Below are positions 23,487 through 34,180 of a DNA stretch of 64,000 nt, one piece after another. The notes under the pieces were generated by a model, which did not search any database, had not been told where the DNA came from, and saw nothing but the letters and a program-made list of their open reading frames with translations. Numbering within the stretch: position 1 is the stretch's first letter; every line of letters begins with the position of its first letter. Location of the stretch: positions 294,540 to 358,539 of the forward strand of contig NZ_FXTS01000004.1 in the NCBI RefSeq assembly GCF_900182785.1, in the 5' to 3' direction. A program made the position numbers and the translations under genes. This DNA is from Oceanospirillum linum (lineage in GTDB: Bacteria > Pseudomonadota > Gammaproteobacteria > Pseudomonadales > Halomonadaceae).

Positions 23487-26390
23487 ATGGCACAGGACAC
23501 CACTCCAAACGCAGCTCTCAGTAATCTGCAGGTGATGAAACGTAACGGCGATTTGGTCGCATGCGACCCAAGCAAGATTTCTGTCGCAATGAGTAAAGCC
23601 TTTATCGCCGTTGAAGGTGATAGCGCGCAAAACTCGAGCCGCATTCACGAACTGGTTCAATCGTTTACTCAGAATATTATTGAAACCTTCCAGCGCCGTA
23701 TGCCTGCAGGCGGCGTGATCCATATTGAAGATATTCAGGATCAGGTTGAACTGGTACTGATGCGATCCGGTGAGCAAAAAGTTGCCCGAGCCTATGTTCT
23801 TTATCGTGACAAGCACTCCCGTCGTCGTGCCGCCCAGGAAAAAGGCATTACCAACCCACACCCATCCATCAATGTAACGCACCTTGATGGAAGTAAGTTG
23901 CCTCTTGATCTCGGCCGTATCGATACCATCGTCAGTGAAGCCTGTGAAGGCCTGGAAGAAGTTGATAAAAAACTTATTATCGATGACACCCTGAAAAACC
24001 TGTACGACGGTGTGCCGGTTGATGGTGTATCAACAGCCCTGATGATGGCGGCTCGAACCCTGGTCGAAAAAGAACCCAACTATACCTACGTTACCGCCCG
24101 ACTACTGATGGATAACCTACGCCGTGAAGCGCTGAGTTTTCTGAACGTAGCACCTGAAGCAACCCATAAAGAGATGATGGAGCTTTATCCAAAAGCTTTA
24201 GTTGCTTATGTGGCAAAGGGTATTGAACTCGAACAACTTAACCCTGCATTGGCCGAGTTCGATTTAGAGGCACTGGGTGCCGCTATTGAACATGAGAACG
24301 ATAAAAACTTCAGCTACCTGGGTCTGCAAACCCTTTACGATCGCTATTTCCTGCATTGCGATGATGTTCGCTATGAACTCCCTCAGGTGATGTTCATGCG
24401 GGTCGCGATGGGCCTGTCTCTTAATGAGGCAAAGCCGACGGAGCGTGCTATCGAGTTCTACAAGCTACTTTCCAGCTTTGATTACATGGCGTCTACGCCA
24501 ACACTGTTCAACTCAGGTACCCGCCGCCCACAACTGTCATCCTGTTACCTGACTCATGTCCCGGACGACCTGGAAGGCATCTACGGTGCGATCAAGGATA
24601 ACGCTCTGCTGTCTAAATGGGCCGGAGGTCTGGGTAACGACTGGACTCAGGTTCGTGCACTGGGCTCCTACATCAAAGGAACCAATGGTAAGTCACAGGG
24701 TGTTGTCCCTTTCCTGAAAGTAGTTAACGACACGGCTGTAGCGGTCAACCAGGGTGGTAAGCGTAAGGGCGCCGTTTGCGCCTACCTGGAAAGCTGGCAC
24801 CTGGACGTAGAAGAGTTTCTGGATCTGCGTAAAAATACCGGTGATGACCGCCGCCGCACCCATGATATGAATACGGCAAACTGGGTGCCGGATCTGTTGA
24901 TGAAGCGTGTATTCGAAGATAAAGAGTGGACGCTTTTCTCACCGTCCGATACTCCGGATCTGCACGATCTATACGGCAAAGCTTTTGAAGCCCGTTATGA
25001 AGAGTATGAGCGTATGGCCGATGCCGGCGAAGTGCGCTTATTCAAACGCATCAAGGCGAAAGACCTGTGGCGTAAAATGCTCTCCATGCTGTTTGAAACA
25101 GGCCACCCTTGGATCACCTTTAAAGATCCGTGCAACCTGCGTTCACCGCAACAACATGCAGGTGTCGTGCACTCCTCTAATCTGTGCACCGAAATCACGC
25201 TGAATACCAATGAAGACGAGATCGCAGTTTGTAATCTTGGCTCTGTTAACCTGGCGCAGCATGTTACCGATAGTGGTGAACTGGATGTGGATAAAATCCG
25301 CAACACAGTAACCACCGCTGTGCGTATGCTGGATAATGTCATCGACATTAACTACTACGCAGTTCCTCAGGCGCGTAACTCTAACCTGAAGCATCGCCCT
25401 GTCGGCATGGGCATCATGGGCTTCCAGGACGCACTGTATAAAGCAAAAACCGCTTACGCCTCCGATGCCGCGGTTATGTTTGCCGACCGCTCTATGGAAG
25501 TGATCAGTTACTTTGCCATTAAGGCATCCAGCGATCTGGCCGATGAGCGTGGCCGTTACGAGAGCTACGAAGGCTCCCTGTGGAGTCAGGGTATTCTGCC
25601 AATTGATTCCCTGGACAACCTGATCGAAGCCCGTGGCGCACAGTTTATCGAAGTTGATACCAGCAGCACCCTGAACTGGGATGAGCTACGCACCCTGGTA
25701 CGCAAGCAAGGCATGCGTAACTCCAATGTGATGGCTATCGCCCCAACCGCAACCATCTCCAACATCTGTGGTGTCTCTCAGTCCATCGAGCCGACGTATC
25801 AGAACCTCTACGTGAAATCGAACCTCTCCGGCGAATTCACCGTAGTAAACCCTTATATGGTTCGTGATCTTAAAGAGCGCGGCCTATGGGATGAGGTGAT
25901 GGTTAATGATCTGAAATACTACGATGGTTCGGTTCAACCCATCGACCGTATTCCCGATGATCTGAAAGCACTGTACGCCAACGCCTTCGAAGTTGAGCCT
26001 AAATGGCTGGTAGATGCTGCAAGCCGTCGTCAGAAGTGGATCGATCAGGCCCAGTCCCTGAACCTGTACATCTCTGGTGTGAACGGTAAGAAACTGGATA
26101 TCACCTACCGTATGGCCTGGTTCCGTGGTCTGAAAACCACTTATTACCTCCGCGCCATGGGTGCATCATCTGTTGAGAAATCAACTGTTGATCGCGGTAC
26201 TCACAATGCGGTTTCCAGTGGTAGCGCGCCAACCACGACAGCGCCAGTAGCGGCACCGGTTGCTCCTGCAGCGGCACCAACCCCTGCACCGGCAGCTGTG
26301 GCCAAGGATGATTTTGAACTATCCGGCGCAGCAGCTGAAGTACCTCAGGCCTGCTCCATCGACAACCCGGATTGTGAAGCCTGCCAGTAA
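23487..26390 (+). CDS. nrdA: Class Ia ribonucleotide reductase, large subunit
   Basis: A 967-aa catalytic subunit that reduces ribonucleoside diphosphates to deoxy forms. Two ATP-cones are seen at the N terminus (about 15-110, MKRNGDLVACDPSKI; and about 131-222, THLDGSKLPLDLGRI), as in the long Pseudomonas NrdA. The catalytic barrel follows with the active-site cysteine in SSNLCTEITLN, and CNLGSVNL. An Ala/Pro-rich linker (about 910-940) leads to the redox tail CSIDNPDCEACQ, whose cysteines are served by thioredoxin or glutaredoxin. Controlled by NrdR and probably DnaA sites upstream. Confidence 0.97.
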   Translation: MAQDTTPNAALSNLQVMKRNGDLVACDPSKISVAMSKAFIAVEGDSAQNSSRIHELVQSFTQNIIETFQRRMPAGGVIHIEDIQDQVELVLMRSGEQKVARAYVLYRDKHSRRRAAQEKGITNPHPSINVTHLDGSKLPLDLGRIDTIVSEACEGLEEVDKKLIIDDTLKNLYDGVPVDGVSTALMMAARTLVEKEPNYTYVTARLLMDNLRREALSFLNVAPEATHKEMMELYPKALVAYVAKGIELEQLNPALAEFDLEALGAAIEHENDKNFSYLGLQTLYDRYFLHCDDVRYELPQVMFMRVAMGLSLNEAKPTERAIEFYKLLSSFDYMASTPTLFNSGTRRPQLSSCYLTHVPDDLEGIYGAIKDNALLSKWAGGLGNDWTQVRALGSYIKGTNGKSQGVVPFLKVVNDTAVAVNQGGKRKGAVCAYLESWHLDVEEFLDLRKNTGDDRRRTHDMNTANWVPDLLMKRVFEDKEWTLFSPSDTPDLHDLYGKAFEARYEEYERMADAGEVRLFKRIKAKDLWRKMLSMLFETGHPWITFKDPCNLRSPQQHAGVVHSSNLCTEITLNTNEDEIAVCNLGSVNLAQHVTDSGELDVDKIRNTVTTAVRMLDNVIDINYYAVPQARNSNLKHRPVGMGIMGFQDALYKAKTAYASDAAVMFADRSMEVISYFAIKASSDLADERGRYESYEGSLWSQGILPIDSLDNLIEARGAQFIEVDTSSTLNWDELRTLVRKQGMRNSNVMAIAPTATISNICGVSQSIEPTYQNLYVKSNLSGEFTVVNPYMVRDLKERGLWDEVMVNDLKYYDGSVQPIDRIPDDLKALYANAFEVEPKWLVDAASRRQKWIDQAQSLNLYISGVNGKKLDITYRMAWFRGLKTTYYLRAMGASSVEKSTVDRGTHNAVSSGSAPTTTAPVAAPVAPAAAPTPAPAAVAKDDFELSGAAAEVPQACSIDNPDCEACQ

Positions 26391-26411
26391 TTCTGAACAA
26401 GGGAATTTATT

Positions 26412-26573
26412 GAAAGGCACTGCAGCCTTTCACTAACCGCAAGGATGCGGTTGCCTTTCGGTGATATACCGAAAAGCCAAATGGCATCGGCTTGCCACAG
26501 CGCTTATATAAATAAGCCTCCAGTAAAACAGGGCGCCCGATAAAAGTGGATTTACTGCAAGCCCTGTGGCAAG
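26412..26573 (+). ncRNA. Densely structured nrdA-nrdB spacer RNA (candidate)
   Basis: Three consecutive hairpins (stems 26412-26418/26425-26431, 26435-26440/26447-26452, 26456-26462/26468-26474) precede a larger fold. CTTGCCACAG (26491-26500) pairs perfectly with CTGTGGCAAG (26564-26573), enclosing GCTTAT/ATAAGC (26502-26517) and CAGTAAA/TTTACTG (26521-26557). ACAGGGC (26528-26534) can instead pair with GCCCTGT (26561-26567), forming a pseudoknot or competing with the outer stem. Function unknown; it could set the NrdA:NrdB ratio or process the message. No T run marks it as a simple terminator. Confidence 0.5.
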
Positions 26574-26645
26574 TCAATGTTCAAACTTGACGATACTGTA
26601 TAAATTATCAGTGTGACTGATTAAGACATTTAAGAGGATTTCACC

Positions 26646-27899
<1,254 letters not shown>

Positions 27900-27929
27900 T
27901 CCCGGCTTCACTTGAGCATCAACAGCATA

Positions 27930-27957
27930 AAAAGGGAGGCTTAATCGCCTCCCTTTT
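27930..27957. terminator. Terminator of nrdAB, shared with the convergent deaminase gene
   Basis: AAAAGGGAGGC (27930-27940) pairs with GCCTCCCTTTT (27947-27957). The stop codon of the minus-strand deaminase lies in the loop, so that gene ends inside its own terminator. Confidence 0.9.
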
Positions 27958-28570
27958 CTGTTCCCTTCCAGGCCTGCACCACCTTTCCCCGCATCTGAGC
28001 GGCACTCTTCTCAATACAGCGTCGGGCAAAATCCCGCCAGTAATCCTGGGTCTGCGCTTCTTCGACCGCTACTGCGGAGGCCAGGTTTCTCCATGCAGGA
28101 GGCAAAGGCGAATGGAAAGCACTGTGAAGGCGGGAAGCAAAACCACCCTCACGATCAGCCACCAGATAGCGAACCCGGCCAATGCCGGATAATAAGATAC
28201 GACCTGTGCACATCAGACAGGGTTCAAGGCTGACATATAGGGTTAACTCCCGACGATTCAGGTGAGCAAACTCCATTTCCAGTCGATCCAGCAACTGCAT
28301 CTCTGCATGACGCTGGCTCTGGTAGCCTGTTGTCGGTTCAGCCCCCTCATCGATATCCCGAACAAAAACCTGATTCCGCGCGTCACACACTAACTCATTG
28401 TCAGCATTAACCAACACAGCACCGACGCCATAATTACCGGCAGAGTAAGCCAGAAAAGCCTGCTCACAACACAGATGCGCCCACATATCATCCCGCAGGA
28501 CATTGGCAGGCCGCAAACTCAGGGTTTGCTGCAACGTATCAAACCCCTGTGACTCTTGATTCTGATCCAT
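27941..28570 (-). CDS. Cytidine/deoxycytidylate deaminase-fold zinc enzyme
   Basis: A 209-aa protein with the deaminase zinc motif HAE (in SQRHAEMQLLDRLE) and PCLMC (SLEPCLMCTGRILL), as in TadA and CMP deaminases. It is longer than TadA (about 160 aa) and has extra N- and C-terminal segments, so it is a TadA-like paralogue rather than the tRNA enzyme with certainty; substrate unknown. The frame is open to 28630. The ATG at 28570 is preferred (AAGG 9 nt upstream); MLST at 28594 is the alternative. Convergent with nrdB. Confidence 0.8.
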   Translation of the reverse strand: MDQNQESQGFDTLQQTLSLRPANVLRDDMWAHLCCEQAFLAYSAGNYGVGAVLVNADNELVCDARNQVFVRDIDEGAEPTTGYQSQRHAEMQLLDRLEMEFAHLNRRELTLYVSLEPCLMCTGRILLSGIGRVRYLVADREGGFASRLHSAFHSPLPPAWRNLASAVAVEEAQTQDYWRDFARRCIEKSAAQMRGKVVQAWKGTEKGGD

Positions 28571-28918
28571 GATAAAGCGCCTTGTTGATAACATGCCTGC
28601 CCAGAGGCTAGCAGCGAAGCCTTTAAACAAAGAGGCTACAGGCCATATCTTTAGTCTAATAACCGTTTATCTTTCAAGACAAAAACAAAATAAATATACA
28701 TATAAAACAGTAAGTTATAAAAAACAATACTATAAAAAAGTCTTCTAATATTAAAAAACTCAGTACAGGATCAACGTTCTCAGTGCTTTCCTCCTATACA
28801 ATGCAATCGTTACGGTTTAATCACATAAAAATAACAAAAAAGCACACAAAAAAGCACACAAAAACCCTACGTTATAAAAACAGTATTCTCAAATGACTTG
28901 TTAAGGACGTGAAAGCTC
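28571..28918 (+). other. Intergenic region before a chemoreceptor gene
   Basis: About 290-350 bp, strongly A/T-rich. A 12-bp word (ACAAAAAAGCAC) occurs twice in tandem at about 28835-28860. No convincing promoter or RNA gene was seen; the region is a divergent spacer. Confidence 0.4.
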
Positions 28919-30541
28919 ATGGAAATTCGTCACTGGCCAGTGGCACGTAAACTCGCACTGCTAATCGGGTTGCTCTTTGCCACACTCACTCTGGTAGAAC
29001 TGAACTCTCTTTATCGTTTGTATGATGAACTCCTCACTGCCCGTAAGGTTCAGGTGCAGGAGCAGGTGCAGTCTGCTGCCAGCCTGATAGAGCACTATCA
29101 GAAACAAAGCGCCCAACTGGGTGATGCAGAAGCCAGAAAGCAGGCATTAGCAGCCGTTGCTTCTCTTCGCTACGGTAAGAATGGTTACTTCTGGATCAAC
29201 GACATGCAACATAAGCTGGTGATGCATCCTATTAAGGCGGATCTCATTGGTAAAGACATGACAGATGTTCGTGATCCTTCAGGCAAGCTTCACTGGCAGG
29301 AGATGATACGTGTCGCTAAAAATCAGGGGGAAGGCTTTGTCGATTACACCTACCTGGGGCCTCAGTTTGATGCGCCTGAGGATAAGGTTTCCTATGTAAA
29401 AGGTATACCGGATTGGGGCTGGGTGATCGGCAGCGGTGTTTACCTGAGCGATGTTGCAGAAATTTTCTGGGCCGCACTCACCGAAACGCTACTCTTTCAG
29501 GTCATTCTGTTTAGCCTGGCAATCTGGGGCAGCATCGTCATGGTACGCAACATTACCCGACCACTGAATCGTATGCTGGACATCGTCCGCTTTATCGCCG
29601 CCGGAGATATGACTCACACCATCGGCCTGAAACGCCGTGATGAGATCGGACAACTCGCTGACGAGGTGGACGCAATGACTCACTCCCTGAGAACCGTACT
29701 GACCGATGTCGAGCTCGCAGCGGAGCAGCTTCGCTCCCATACCGGAGCGATGAGCCAAAACAGTGAAGAGACCCGCCATGGAATGGATCGCCAGTTCAGT
29801 GAAGTCGATAAGCTCGCTTCAGCGATGACTGAGATGTCATCGACTATTCAGGAAGTCGCCCGCAACGCAACCGATACGGCAGAGTCCACCCGGGAAGCCA
29901 GTCAGCAAGCAGAAACAGGCCAAAATGAGGTTCAGGAGACGGTCAATGCCATTGAGCTTTTATCCCAACACGTTTCCGAAGCCGGAGATGTAATGGGCAA
30001 GTTAAGTGAGCAGACCGACAAGATTGGAGAGGTGATCAATGTTATCCGTGAGATTTCCGATCAAACCAACCTGCTGGCACTGAACGCAGCAATTGAGGCA
30101 GCCCGGGCCGGTGAAGCCGGACGAGGCTTTGCTGTAGTGGCTGATGAGGTACGCAATCTGGCAAGCCGTACACAGGGCTCTACCGGCGAGATTCAACATA
30201 TCATTGAGCAGCTTCAGCTACAGGCCTCTAACGCCAACCGTACCATGGGGCAAAGCAGCCATGAAGCCCAAAGCAGCGTCGAGCAGATGGTACGTGCCGG
30301 TGCTGATCTGGACGCGATCGTCGAACATATCCGTCATGTCAGTGACATGAGTACTCAGATCGCATCTGCAGCAGAACAGCAAAGCTCTGTTGCGGAAGAA
30401 ATTAATCATAACTTGTTCGATATTCGTACGATCTCTCAGGATGTACTTGATCGTGCTGCAACAATAGCCAGCAGTAGCCAGGATATTGCGGGTATGGCAG
30501 ACAGCCTGGGACAGAGGCTAAGCCGGTTCCGCCTGAATTAA
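28919..30541 (+). CDS. Chemoreceptor with single Cache domain
   Basis: A 540-aa inner-membrane methyl-accepting protein. First helix about 12-32; periplasmic sCache_2-type domain (RYGKNGYFWINDMQHKLVMHP, then GKDMTDVRDPSGK and YVKGIPDWGWVIGSGVYLSD) to about 180; second helix about 185-208; HAMP (ITRPLNRMLDIVRFIAAGD), then signalling domain with the conserved tip around DQTNLLALNAAIEAARAGEAGRGFAVVADEVR. Such Cache domains often bind small organic acids; the ligand here is unknown. No CheR-docking pentapeptide is present at the C terminus. Confidence 0.95.
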   Translation: MEIRHWPVARKLALLIGLLFATLTLVELNSLYRLYDELLTARKVQVQEQVQSAASLIEHYQKQSAQLGDAEARKQALAAVASLRYGKNGYFWINDMQHKLVMHPIKADLIGKDMTDVRDPSGKLHWQEMIRVAKNQGEGFVDYTYLGPQFDAPEDKVSYVKGIPDWGWVIGSGVYLSDVAEIFWAALTETLLFQVILFSLAIWGSIVMVRNITRPLNRMLDIVRFIAAGDMTHTIGLKRRDEIGQLADEVDAMTHSLRTVLTDVELAAEQLRSHTGAMSQNSEETRHGMDRQFSEVDKLASAMTEMSSTIQEVARNATDTAESTREASQQAETGQNEVQETVNAIELLSQHVSEAGDVMGKLSEQTDKIGEVINVIREISDQTNLLALNAAIEAARAGEAGRGFAVVADEVRNLASRTQGSTGEIQHIIEQLQLQASNANRTMGQSSHEAQSSVEQMVRAGADLDAIVEHIRHVSDMSTQIASAAEQQSSVAEEINHNLFDIRTISQDVLDRAATIASSSQDIAGMADSLGQRLSRFRLN

Positions 30542-30594
30542 GTATTTTTAATAATGCACCGGGCCCCATAAAAGACTTACGCCGGAGGAAACCT

Positions 30595-30623
30595 AAAACG
30601 GTGACGCTTTGTCACCGTTTTTT
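30595..30623 (+). terminator. Terminator after the chemoreceptor
   Basis: AAAACGGTGAC (30595-30605) pairs with GTCACCGTTTT, loop GCTTT, followed by T residues to 30623. Confidence 0.92.
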
Positions 30624-30717
30624 CGTTAAAGCGCATCAGAAAGTCAGGTATCATAACGTCTGGAACTCCATCCAAAGGATGGCTGATTATTGATATCAAG
30701 TACCGAGTAACAGGGAT

Positions 30718-31122
30718 ATGCAGATCTATCGTGTTTATCAGCACCCCCAGCGTGGTTATGCCGCCATCACATCCGGATTTAACTGGACTGCAGCTCTATT
30801 CTCTCTGATCTGGACGTTGTCAAATAACCTATGGGGCCCAAGCTTCCTTCTCTTTCTCGGTTGGAGTACATCCATTGCCGGAATATTTATCGCTGGCATG
30901 ATGGGTCTGCCAATGGTTTCAATGACATTTGTCGGGCTAGCAGTACTTATGCCGCTGTGGGCAGGTATGAATGCTATGAAATGGCTGGATCAGGGGCTTC
31001 AGAAGCAAGGCTACAATCTGGTGAATAAAGTCCGTGCCCAGACCTCCCAGGGTGCGATTATGACCACTCAGCGTAAGTTAGACCCAACTGCAGCCCGGAA
31101 GCGCAGCGCCAGCCGGAGATAA
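30718..31122 (+). CDS. DUF2628-type small membrane protein
   Basis: A 134-aa protein with a soluble start (MQIYRVYQHP) and two or three membrane segments (about 18-40, 45-66, 70-90), typical of the DUF2628 family (GFNWTAALFSLIWTLSNNLWG). A basic tail ends KRSASRR. Function is unknown for the family. Its stop is 2 bp before the next gene, whose ribosome site lies in its last codons, so the two form an operon. Confidence 0.7.
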   Translation: MQIYRVYQHPQRGYAAITSGFNWTAALFSLIWTLSNNLWGPSFLLFLGWSTSIAGIFIAGMMGLPMVSMTFVGLAVLMPLWAGMNAMKWLDQGLQKQGYNLVNKVRAQTSQGAIMTTQRKLDPTAARKRSASRR

Positions 31123-31124
31123 CT

Positions 31125-32198
31125 TTGTCCAGGCCGCAATTTAAAAGTCCCCTTAAAGCCTTCTTACATTTTCTACTACGATCTTTACTGATAAGCCTGC
31201 TCTGCCAGCAGGCCCATGCCCAATGGGGGCTGATTGTGCCTGAAACAAACAGCCCCACCCCTGACAGGAATACATCTGAAAAACAAACAACACCGGATGA
31301 ATTTGAACTGATCAGGAAAGGGGTGGCCCAAAGCCGGAACCTCTTGGGCCAAACCGCATCGACCATAGGTTTTGGTTTGGACTCCCTATTCGGCGCCCCC
31401 AACAAAAATCAGCCTAACGAAAGCGCTATTACACTCCGCTCCGGACTTGAGATTCAGGACTCAGGCCTACTGACCCAAATAAACACCCTAAGCTTCCAGG
31501 CTGATCTGCCAACAGCCAGTAGCAAATTACAACTTTTGGCCAGACTTGGAGATGAACATGAACTGGAGAACCGAAGTACTAACGTCCAAACAGAGCAAAC
31601 ACCTGAACCCTTTGAATCCCGGATACTGAAAGCCGATAAAGCAGGAATCTTTCTCCGGTATATTTACCAGCATCCTGAATCACTATGGCAAACCACGTTT
31701 GATAACGGCTTTCAATTTACCCCTCATTCCTTAGCTCTGGAACCTGTCAGTTATTTACGTATCGGGCAAACATTTCTGTCGGGAACATGGCAGATCCGTC
31801 CTGTACCTGTGATCTACTGGGCTGAAAGTTCAGGCTTAGGAACCGGTATTGCCCTGCATACCCTGAAACCAATTGATGCGATTACCAGCCTGCAACACAC
31901 AACAGGGGTTAACTATCTGTTCGATGAGCAGATGGCCTACTACCAACACGGGTGGCAGCTGGTCCAGGCTTTTACTCAGGATTTACGAGCCACCAGTAAC
32001 ATCACCTTCTACTCGACCAACCGTGCCGGACACCTAATTGATGAAGCCAAAATCAGTGCAACCCTAAGGCGAAGAATCGACAGTGACTGGCTGTTTTTCA
32101 GCGTAACACCAGCCGATACGCTATCATCTGAAAACAATTATAAAAGTAACCTTAGTATTACATTTCAGCTGGAAGCCAAATTTGGTGTCCAATACTGA
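31125..32198 (+). CDS. Secreted protein of unknown function, possible outer-membrane barrel
   Basis: A 357-aa protein starting at TTG (CCGGAG 6 nt upstream). A signal peptide (about residues 1-32, ending AHA-QW) is followed by a Thr/Pro/Asn-rich spacer and a C-terminal 230 residues with alternating hydrophobic strands and a final QLEAKFGVQY. This suggests a beta-barrel or beta-rich periplasmic protein. I do not recognise the family. It is co-transcribed with the DUF2628 gene. Confidence 0.65.
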   Translation: MSRPQFKSPLKAFLHFLLRSLLISLLCQQAHAQWGLIVPETNSPTPDRNTSEKQTTPDEFELIRKGVAQSRNLLGQTASTIGFGLDSLFGAPNKNQPNESAITLRSGLEIQDSGLLTQINTLSFQADLPTASSKLQLLARLGDEHELENRSTNVQTEQTPEPFESRILKADKAGIFLRYIYQHPESLWQTTFDNGFQFTPHSLALEPVSYLRIGQTFLSGTWQIRPVPVIYWAESSGLGTGIALHTLKPIDAITSLQHTTGVNYLFDEQMAYYQHGWQLVQAFTQDLRATSNITFYSTNRAGHLIDEAKISATLRRRIDSDWLFFSVTPADTLSSENNYKSNLSITFQLEAKFGVQY

Positions 32199-32214
32199 AT
32201 ATGCATACCTGTAT

Positions 32215-33399
32215 TTAATTTAATATCTGATCCAGCCGCTCCAAGGCCCGGTCAAGCTGAGCAAGAGAGCAGCCAAAGTTGAGCCGCGCAAAACCCGGCA
32301 AGCCAAAGTCAGCTCCCTCTGATAGGGCGACACCGGTTTCTTTCAGCAGCCATTGAGCGGGCTTCTCCTGCCCGGTTGCTCTAAGATCCAGCCAGGCGAG
32401 ATAGGTTGCTTCCGGGAACTTAAGATCGACCTGCTGCTTGCCTTCAGCCCAGCGCATAAGACGGTTTCTGTTTTGCGCCAGATAACATACCAACTGCTCG
32501 CGCCAGACAGCACCATTACGATAAGCCGCTTCAGCCGCCACAAAGCCCAACAGATTCACATCCGGCATAAAGCCCTGAATAGAGTGCTTAAAATCAAGAC
32601 GTAGCTTATGGTCCGGAATAACAGCGGCAGAACAGGCAAGGCCTGCAATATTAAACGTTTTACTGGGAGCCAGAAGTGTAATGGTACGAGCGGCAATTTC
32701 AGGGTTCAGGCTGGCAAGCGGAATATGCCGACGGCTCTTATCCAGCACCAGGTCACAATGAATTTCATCGGAACAGACCACAAGGTCATTTTTAACAATA
32801 AAGTTCGATAATTGCTGTAACTCCTCTCTGGAAAACACTCTCCCTGTTGGATTGTGGGGATTACAAAACATAAATAGCCGGGTATTAGATTTAAGCTGAG
32901 CCTGCATCGCCTCCAGATCCAGAGACCATCTCGGCCCTTCACGCATGGGTACAGCCTGAAGCTGTTTGTGAGTACGTTCTGCCACCTTCAGAAACGGCGG
33001 ATAAACAGGTATATGGGTCATCACCGCCGAGCCTGCTTCGCCAAAAGTTCGAGCCACCGCATGCAAGCCCCCCACCAGACCCGGTAACCAAACGATCCAT
33101 TTCGGATCAATCTGCCAATTATGCTGGGTTGCGTACCAATGACAGAAAGCGTCTGTCATGCCTGCAGAAACCTTACCGTAGCCAAAAACGCCATGTTCCA
33201 CCCGCTCTTTCAGCGCATCCAGTACCGCCGGAGGTGAAACAAAATCCATATCAGCCACCCACATAGGAATAATATCCCGCCCCTGACGCTCCGCTTCCTG
33301 CTGGTAACGCCGCCACTTATCACTATCTGTATTTTCCCGTGCGACAGGTTGATCGAAGTTAAAAAGTGGTTCACAGGGCTCAGTCCGTTTTGCTGTCAT
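32215..33399 (-). CDS. PLP-dependent C-S lyase, PatB/MalY type
   Basis: A 394-aa fold-type I PLP enzyme. The signature start FNFDQPVARENTDSDKWRRY and IPMWVADMDF place it in the MalY/PatB cystathionine beta-lyase group. The PLP lysine lies in SKTFNIAG. Other cofactor contacts are CNPHNPTGR and DEIHCDL. Such enzymes cleave cystathionine, cysteine or thiols to pyruvate, ammonia and a thiol. It stands alone, convergent with the preceding gene, with no visible maltose or methionine gene beside it. Confidence 0.9.
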   Translation of the reverse strand: MTAKRTEPCEPLFNFDQPVARENTDSDKWRRYQQEAERQGRDIIPMWVADMDFVSPPAVLDALKERVEHGVFGYGKVSAGMTDAFCHWYATQHNWQIDPKWIVWLPGLVGGLHAVARTFGEAGSAVMTHIPVYPPFLKVAERTHKQLQAVPMREGPRWSLDLEAMQAQLKSNTRLFMFCNPHNPTGRVFSREELQQLSNFIVKNDLVVCSDEIHCDLVLDKSRRHIPLASLNPEIAARTITLLAPSKTFNIAGLACSAAVIPDHKLRLDFKHSIQGFMPDVNLLGFVAAEAAYRNGAVWREQLVCYLAQNRNRLMRWAEGKQQVDLKFPEATYLAWLDLRATGQEKPAQWLLKETGVALSEGADFGLPGFARLNFGCSLAQLDRALERLDQILN

Positions 33400-33621
33400 A
33401 TCAGCTCCGAAATAATCAATATTAGGGCAGGTTTAGAGTGGGTCAGATTGAACAGCGGGCTTAGCAGCCTAGTTTTACAAGCAACAGTTGCTATACTCAC
33501 CGCCCGTTACACGTTGAGACTACAACAGGCTAACCCTGAGAGCATAAAAAGGTAAAGCCTGACATTCTGCAATCGAGATATGCCTGGTGATAATGCCAGA
33601 TAACTTGGACAAGAGTTCACT

Positions 33622-34065
33622 ATGAGCACAGTAAAAACCACTTATCCGCAAATTGAAGATTTTTATGGGTTATCCACATGGTTTGAGCTGGCCCAGGGCG
33701 ATGAAGCTTTATTGGTAAGAATCTTAGCGGACACTGCAGGTCTGAAAGGCTGGCTCAGTCGCCCTCAGCACGACCAGTTAAGTAGCGCACTGTTGGTCGA
33801 TGTGGAGCATGCCGGTGAGTTACAAAGTTTTGATCGGGCTGCCGTTTACCTGCTCAGTCAGATGCCCCGGTTCATAGGCCCTATAGACGAAGCAAGCTGG
33901 TTACAATGGCTGAAGCAGTGGCAGGTTATTCATAAAGATAAAACCCCAGCTGAACAACTGGACGCACTGCCTGACCGGTTTGATCTGCACCATGCTGAAC
34001 CGATAATGGCTCAGTTACTGGCAAACCAGAAAGAGAAGATTATTCCGTTGACGATAAAAAGCTGA
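33622..34065 (+). CDS. Conserved-looking hypothetical protein
   Basis: A 147-aa soluble protein with no signal peptide or membrane segment. It has no motif I recognise. Short acidic and Leu-rich helical stretches dominate (EDFYGLSTWFELAQGDEALL, then RFIGPIDEASWLQWLKQW). A GAG ribosome site precedes the ATG. It is supported by length, codon pattern and the lack of a better frame on either strand. Convergent with trmH. Confidence 0.6.
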   Translation: MSTVKTTYPQIEDFYGLSTWFELAQGDEALLVRILADTAGLKGWLSRPQHDQLSSALLVDVEHAGELQSFDRAAVYLLSQMPRFIGPIDEASWLQWLKQWQVIHKDKTPAEQLDALPDRFDLHHAEPIMAQLLANQKEKIIPLTIKS

Positions 34066-34180
34066 TCAGGCCGACTTAAACGGGGTAACATCCTGATTCA
34101 GCCTTCAATGACCCAGTCCCTGAACGGAATACTGACGGGCAATCCGGCAAAGCGGTCTCCGGGCACAGGCTTATTTCCGT

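Noticed and set aside
26412..26573. Cobalamin riboswitch between nrdA and nrdB
   Set aside because: Although CGGTGATATACCG recalls part of that fold, the conserved B12 box and the GAAG...AGGA core are missing, and class Ia reductase does not need B12.
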